Of a stretch of DNA of 64,000 bases, positions 59,705 through 64,000 are shown piece by piece. Under the pieces are notes generated by a model, which saw only the letters and a program-made list of their open reading frames with translations, searched no databases and was not told the origin of the DNA. The number at the start of each line of letters is the position of its first letter. Position 1 is the stretch's first letter. Both the position numbers and the translations under genes were made by a program. This DNA is from Dermabacter sp. GTDB taxonomy: Bacteria; Actinomycetota; Actinomycetes; Actinomycetales; Dermabacteraceae. The stretch is from assembly GCA_030538475.1 (NCBI GenBank), contig JAUNTX010000001.1, positions 165,484 to 229,483 of the forward strand, written 5' to 3'.

Positions 59705-62233
59705 CTACTGGGCCACGTGCACGAGCCCCATTTCGGCGTCGCTCGCGAGGCTCCGGTGCGCCGGGACGATCCGCACGGCGTACCCGACGGTGCCGAGCGC
59801 CTCGAGGTCCGCGCGTGCCGCGTAGCGGCCGTCGGCCCCCTGGGTCATCTCCGTGATGCGCGCATCCACGAGCTCGCCGTCGGTGCCCACCGCGCCGTGC
59901 ACGAGCTGCACGTGGACGTCCTCGGGGCTCAGCTCACCGAGCTGCACCGCCGCGCTCACGCTCAGGCGATCCGCATCCACCGAGTCCTGCACGTCGCTCA
60001 CGGCGAGGCCGCCCCAGCCGCGCGAGACGCGCTGCTTGAACGCCGAGACCTCGGCGGCCAGCTGATCGTCGGCTGCAAACAGCGCCGACGCCTCCGAGGC
60101 GGGGGTGTACAGCTCCGTGACGTAGTCGCGCACCATGCGGGTCGCGGTGATCTTCGGGGCAATCTGCACGAGGGAGTTGCGCACCTTGTCGAGCCAGCCG
60201 TGCGGAACGCCATCGGCATCGCGGTCGTAGAACAGCGGCACAACGCTGTTCTCCAGGAGGTTGTAGAGGCTTTCCGCTTCGAGGCGGTCGCGCTCCTCGC
60301 GGTCCTCGATATCGACCGTATCGATCGTCCAGCCCGCATCGTCCGTGGCCATTTCGTCCCACCAGCCATCGGAGGTGGAGAGCGTCAGGCCGCCGTTGAG
60401 CACGACCTTCATGCCGGAGGTGCCGGAGGCTTCCTCGGGGCGGATCGGGTTGTTCAGCCACACGTCCGAACCGGACACGAGGAACTCCGCCATGCGGATG
60501 TCGTAGTCCGGGAGGAAGGCGATGCGGTGACGCACGCCGTGATCGTCGGCGAACCTGACCAGCTGCTGCATGAACTCCTTACCCGGGTAGTCGGCCGGGT
60601 GGGCCTTGCCGGCCACGATGATCTGCACGGGGCGCTCCTCATTGAGGAGGATCTCCCGCAGACGCTCCGGCTGGCTGAGCATGAGGGTCAGGCGCTTGTA
60701 GGTGGAGACGCGACGCGCGAAGCCAATCGTGAGGATGTTCGGATCGAGGATCTGATCCACCCAACCGAGTTCGCCCGGGTGCGAGCCGCGGTTGATCCAC
60801 GAGGCGCGCACGTCCTGACGGGCCCGCTCCACAAGCTTCTGGCGAAGATCCGAGCGCACGCGCAGCAGGTCCTCGTTCTTGAGGGTGCCAAGCGGCGACC
60901 AATCGTTGAGGGAGGACAGCTCCACGTCGCCGAACACGTCCTTGTAGAGGGCGTCCATCGGGCGGGAAATCCACGTGCGGCGGTGCACGCCGTTCGTGAT
61001 CGAGGTGATCGGCACCTCTGGCACATCGAAGCCGGGGTAGAGGTCCTGGAACATGCTGCGGCTCGTGGCGCCGTGCAGCTTCGCCACGCCGTTGCTGCGC
61101 TGAGAGAGCCTGAAGCCCATGTGCGCCATGTTGAACACCTGGCCGTCGCGCTCGAGGCCGAGCGCGAGCGCGGCTTCGACCGGGAGGTTCGGCACGAGGC
61201 GGGAGATCCCGGAGCCGTCGGCGTCGAGGAAGTGGCGCAGCTGGCTCGAATCGAAACGGTCGATGCCCGCGGGCACCGGCGTGTGGGTGGTGAAGACCGA
61301 TCCCGCGCGCACCTGGGTGAGTGCCTCGTCGAAGCTCAGGCCCTTGCCCATGAGCTGACCGATGCGCTCGAGGCCGAGGAACCCGGCGTGCCCTTCGTTC
61401 ATGTGGAACACGTCGATCTCGGGCGCGCCCGTGAGCTCCACGAAGCGCTGGACGGCGCGCAGGCCGCCGATACCGAGCACGATTTCCTGCTCGATGCGGT
61501 GGAAGTGGTCGCCGCCGTAGAGGCGGTCCGTGATCTGGCGGGCGCCCTCGTCGTTGCCGTCCACGTTCGTGTCCAGCAGGAGCAGGGAGATGCGGCCCAC
61601 CTGGGCCTTCCACAGGGCGATGGTGACGAGGCGATCACCGGGGAAGTCCACGTTGACGCACACCTGGTCGCCGTCGGCGTCGAGCACCGGCTGAACGGCG
61701 AGGGTGTCCGTGGTGTTCTGCTTGTAGTTCTCCTGCTGCCAGCCTTCGCGGTTGAGCGACTGGGAGAAGTAGCCCCACTGGTAGAGCAGGCCGATGCCGA
61801 TGAGGTCCACGCCGAGGTCGGAGGCGGACTTCAGGTGGTCGCCCGCGAGGATGCCGAGGCCGCCGGAGTAGATCGGCAGGGTCGGGGTGATGCCGAACTC
61901 CATCGAGAAGTAGGCCACCGACGGCTTGCCGGGGGCCTCGCGCTGGAACCAGCGGTCCGAGCTCATGTAGGTCTCAAGGCTCGCCAGTTCGGCGTTCAGC
62001 TGCTTCACGAAGGCCGGATCGGCGGCGACCTCGGCGTAGCGGGCCGAGGAGACGAGGCCGAGGGCGGCAATCGGGTTGCGGTTCGCGGCCTCAAAGGCGT
62101 CCTTGTCGAGGGCCTCGAACAGATCGACGGTGCTGGCGTTCCAGCTCCAGCGGAGGTTCATGGCGAGGGTGCGCAGGCCTGCGAGCTCGGCGGGGAGTTC
62201 GGAGGTCACGGTCAGTGTGCGAAGTGGCTTCAT
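59705..62233 (-). CDS. glgP: alpha-glucan (glycogen/maltodextrin) phosphorylase
   Basis: An 842-residue GT35 phosphorylase of the type with an N-terminal DUF3417 segment (NLRWSWNASTVDLFEALD). YFSMEFGITPTLPIYSGGLGILAGDHLKSASDLG and HMNEGHAGFLGLERI are present, and the PLP lysine is in EEASGTSGMKVVLNGG. It releases glucose-1-phosphate from alpha-1,4-glucans. Start ATG 62233 follows TATTTT by 6 nt. The importer downstream on the same strand could supply maltodextrins. Confidence 0.95.
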   Translation of the reverse strand: MKPLRTLTVTSELPAELAGLRTLAMNLRWSWNASTVDLFEALDKDAFEAANRNPIAALGLVSSARYAEVAADPAFVKQLNAELASLETYMSSDRWFQREAPGKPSVAYFSMEFGITPTLPIYSGGLGILAGDHLKSASDLGVDLIGIGLLYQWGYFSQSLNREGWQQENYKQNTTDTLAVQPVLDADGDQVCVNVDFPGDRLVTIALWKAQVGRISLLLLDTNVDGNDEGARQITDRLYGGDHFHRIEQEIVLGIGGLRAVQRFVELTGAPEIDVFHMNEGHAGFLGLERIGQLMGKGLSFDEALTQVRAGSVFTTHTPVPAGIDRFDSSQLRHFLDADGSGISRLVPNLPVEAALALGLERDGQVFNMAHMGFRLSQRSNGVAKLHGATSRSMFQDLYPGFDVPEVPITSITNGVHRRTWISRPMDALYKDVFGDVELSSLNDWSPLGTLKNEDLLRVRSDLRQKLVERARQDVRASWINRGSHPGELGWVDQILDPNILTIGFARRVSTYKRLTLMLSQPERLREILLNEERPVQIIVAGKAHPADYPGKEFMQQLVRFADDHGVRHRIAFLPDYDIRMAEFLVSGSDVWLNNPIRPEEASGTSGMKVVLNGGLTLSTSDGWWDEMATDDAGWTIDTVDIEDREERDRLEAESLYNLLENSVVPLFYDRDADGVPHGWLDKVRNSLVQIAPKITATRMVRDYVTELYTPASEASALFAADDQLAAEVSAFKQRVSRGWGGLAVSDVQDSVDADRLSVSAAVQLGELSPEDVHVQLVHGAVGTDGELVDARITEMTQGADGRYAARADLEALGTVGYAVRIVPAHRSLASDAEMGLVHVAQ

Positions 62234-62239
62234 GGTCCC

Positions 62240-62245
62240 AAAATA
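62240..62245 (-). promoter_or_regulatory. -10 element for glgP
   Basis: TATTTT on the minus strand ends exactly 6 nt before ATG 62233. A TTCTCA 17 bp further upstream (62268-62263) is a possible -35. Leaderless mRNA is expected. Confidence 0.5.
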
Positions 62246-62476
62246 GCCGAGCGTCCAGGGATTGAGAAACCCGCGCAGGCCCACTTTCCGCCCCCGGTTC
62301 TTGCGGCCTCTTTCAGGCGCACGGGCAGGCCGCAAATGCCCAGGTCCAGGCCAAACACGACGGTGTGGGCCACGGACGGCACCGGGTTGGCACCAGATTC
62401 TTGCAAGAACTTGCCGACGGTTTGGTCACTCTTCGTGACCACGGTCCCGCTTTTCGTCGGCCCCGAAACGCCAAAC

Positions 62477-62536
62477 GGCCCAGCGGGGGCATCCCCGGCT
62501 GGGCCGTCGGCACGCCCCCACGGTGAGCGTGGGGGC
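62477..62536 (-). terminator. double-hairpin terminator after ettA
   Basis: Two strong stem-loops follow the ettA stop: GCCCCCACG (62514-62522) with CGTGGGGGC (62528-62536), a 9-bp stem with 5-nt loop; and GGCCCAGC (62477-62484) with GCTGGGCC (62498-62505), extended by four G-C pairs. T-runs are weak, as is common in high-GC actinobacteria. Confidence 0.65.
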
Positions 62537-62560
62537 CAGAGCGCGTCTCGCGCGAACTCT

Positions 62561-64000
62561 TTAGTCGCGCGTGAGCCTGCGGTGCGTCACGCGGTGCGGG
62601 CGCGCCGCATCCTCGCCCAGGCGCTCGATCTTGTTCTTTTCGTACGCCTCGAAGTTGCCCTCGAACCAGTGCCAGTTCGACGGGTTCTCCTCGGTACCCT
62701 CGTAGGCGAGGATGTGCGTGGCCACGCGGTCCAGGAACCAGCGATCGTGCGAGACCACCACGGCGCAGCCGGGGAAGTTCAAGAGCGCGTTCTCGAGCGA
62801 GCTGAGGGTCTGCACGTCGAGGTCGTTCGTGGGCTCATCGAGCAGGAGCAGGTTGCCGCCCTGCTTGAGGGTCAGGGCCAGGTTGAGCCGGTTGCGCTCA
62901 CCGCCGGAGAGCACGCCCGCCTTCTTCTGCTGGTCCGGGCCCTTGAAGCCGAACTGCGACACGTAGGCGCGCGAGGGGATCTCCACCTTGCCCACCTGGA
63001 TGAAGTCGAGGCCGTCGCTCACCACTTCCCACAGCGTCTTGTTCGGATCGATGTTCTCGCGGTTCTGATCCACGTAGCTGATCTGGACCGTCTCGCCGAT
63101 CTTGAGATCGCCCGCATCGAGCGGTTCGAGGCCCACGAGGGTCTTGAACAGGGTGGTCTTACCCACGCCGTTCGGGCCGATCACGCCGACGATGCCGTTC
63201 GGCGGCAGCGAGAAGCTGAGGCCGTCGATGAGCACGCGATCCCCGAAGCCCTTCTTGAGGTTCTTCGCATCGATCACCACGTTGCCGAGCCGCGGGCCGG
63301 GCGGGATGGTGATTTCCTCGAAGTCGAGCTTGCGCATCGACTCCGCTTCCTTCGCCATCTCCTCGTAGCGCGCGAGCCTGGCCTTCGACTTCGCCTGGCG
63401 GCCCTTCGCGTTCGAGCGCACCCATTCGAGTTCGTCCTTGAGGCGTTTTTGCAGCTTCTGGTCCTTCTTGCCCTGGACCGAGAGCCGCTCCTGCTTCTTC
63501 TCCAGGTAGGTGGAGTAGTTGCCCTCGTAGGGGTAGAGGTGGCCGCGGTCCACTTCGGCGATCCACTGGGCCACGTGGTCCAGGAAGTAGCGATCGTGGG
63601 TGATCGCGATGACGGCGCCTTCGTAGCTCTGCAGGTGCTTCTCGAGCCACAGCACGCTTTCGGCATCCAGGTGGTTCGTGGGCTCGTCCAGCAGCAGCAG
63701 GTCGGGCTTTTGCAGCAGGAGCTTGCACAGGGCCACGCGGCGACGCTCGCCACCGGAAAGGTGGGTCACGGGCTCGTCGCCCGGCGGGCAGCGCAGGGCG
63801 TCCATCGCCTGCTCGAGCTGGCTATCGAGGTCCCAGCCGTTCGCGGCGTCGATCTCCCCCTGGAGCGTGCCCATTTCCGCCATGAGGGCATCGAAGTCGG
63901 CGTCGGGCTGGCCCATTTCTTCGCCGATCTCGTTGAAGCGCTGCACCTTCTGGTACAGCTCCCCCATGCCTTCCTGCACGTTTTCCAGGACGGTCTTGTC
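62561..64000 (-). CDS. ettA: energy-dependent translational throttle protein EttA (ABC-F), 5' end beyond the window
   Basis: The C-terminal 479 residues of an ABC-F translation factor. They include the rest of ATPase domain 1 (signature LSGGERRR, LLLDEPTNHLDAES), the basic linker with YLEKKQERLSVQGKKDQKLQKRL, and domain 2 (IGPNGVGKTT, signature LSGGERNR, LLLDEPTNDLD). The ending IERLGEDAARPHRVTHRRLTRD is EttA-like. The frame continues to the window edge with DKTVLENVQEGMGEL, which is EttA sequence, so the start lies outside. EttA gates the ribosome according to the ATP/ADP ratio. Confidence 0.95.
   Translation of the reverse strand, partial: DKTVLENVQEGMGELYQKVQRFNEIGEEMGQPDADFDALMAEMGTLQGEIDAANGWDLDSQLEQAMDALRCPPGDEPVTHLSGGERRRVALCKLLLQKPDLLLLDEPTNHLDAESVLWLEKHLQSYEGAVIAITHDRYFLDHVAQWIAEVDRGHLYPYEGNYSTYLEKKQERLSVQGKKDQKLQKRLKDELEWVRSNAKGRQAKSKARLARYEEMAKEAESMRKLDFEEITIPPGPRLGNVVIDAKNLKKGFGDRVLIDGLSFSLPPNGIVGVIGPNGVGKTTLFKTLVGLEPLDAGDLKIGETVQISYVDQNRENIDPNKTLWEVVSDGLDFIQVGKVEIPSRAYVSQFGFKGPDQQKKAGVLSGGERNRLNLALTLKQGGNLLLLDEPTNDLDVQTLSSLENALLNFPGCAVVVSHDRWFLDRVATHILAYEGTEENPSNWHWFEGNFEAYEKNKIERLGEDAARPHRVTHRRLTRD

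Larger units (their letters stand above)
62234..62560. other. gene-free 327-bp region between ettA and glgP
   Basis: This is the only gene-free stretch longer than 300 bp. The ettA-proximal part holds two strong hairpins (62477-62536). The glgP-proximal part holds the glgP -10. In between I see no ORF with plausible codon use, RNA gene or repeat. Confidence 0.6.

Overview
The window comes from a high-GC Gram-positive bacterium (Actinomycetota, most likely Micrococcales; a Dermabacteraceae- or Brachybacterium-like organism is possible but not shown). The base composition is strongly G/C-biased, GTG starts and 4-bp ATGA/GTGA gene overlaps are common, and many genes carry a -10 hexamer placed exactly where it would give leaderless mRNA. 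Lipoproteins carry twin-arginine signals, and two sugar ABC importers lack their own ATPase. I see no insertion sequence, prophage or CRISPR array. Gene density is high, and only one stretch longer than 300 bp lacks a gene (62234-62560).

Layout. 1-3.8 kb: start of a leftward gene, a membrane protein, an M13-family metallopeptidase that has lost its HExxH zinc motif through what looks like a 12-bp slippage deletion, and a small membrane protein. 3.9-7.2 kb: TPP riboswitch, thiamine/HMP ECF transporter (YkoE and a YkoD-YkoC fusion) and an ankyrin protein. 7.2-18.2 kb: a peptidoglycan-sugar salvage cluster with a BadF/BcrA-type amino-sugar kinase facing an eight-gene operon (lipoprotein, two permeases, NagZ, AnmK, MurQ, RpiR-type regulator, secreted GHL10/DigH-like glycosidase). 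18.2-21.8 kb: leftward run of DsbA-like protein, RpiB, Nei/Fpg glycosylase, prolyl iminopeptidase and ElaA-type acetyltransferase. 22-25.7 kb: an ABC exporter pair with complementary defects in its two ATPase domains. 25.8-28.6 kb: DUF402 protein and a GlcNAc-type PTS permease with promoter and terminator.

28.6-40.1 kb is a selenium island. It holds selB, selA and tRNA-Sec on one strand, selD divergent, a cytoplasmic GH20 hexosaminidase, and then fdhABC, whose catalytic subunit is read through an in-frame UGA at codon 189. A hairpin starts 11 nt after that UGA, as expected for a bacterial SECIS. All four Sec-synthesis components and one client gene therefore sit within 12 kb.

40.2-49.7 kb: aminopeptidase N, MscS channel, VOC protein, orphan AbiEi-type antitoxin with a palindrome on its promoter, acyl-CoA thioesterase, glutamate-symporter-like transporter, acetyltransferase, and a PadR/HAAS/CPBP three-gene unit with a striking double palindrome. 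49.7-56.4 kb: a hexonate cluster (gluconokinase, mannitol-dehydrogenase-family oxidoreductase, L-idonate dehydrogenase, GntP permease), then TesB and an SMP-30 lactonase-like protein. 56.4-62.2 kb: a second sugar ABC importer downstream of an alpha-glucan phosphorylase. 62.5 kb to the end: the ABC-F translation factor EttA, cut by the window edge.

How it works together: much of the window concerns recovery of amino sugars and cell-wall sugars (salvage operon, NagE-type PTS, GH20, amino-sugar kinase) and other carbohydrates (hexonates, glucans), alongside a selenium-dependent membrane formate dehydrogenase.
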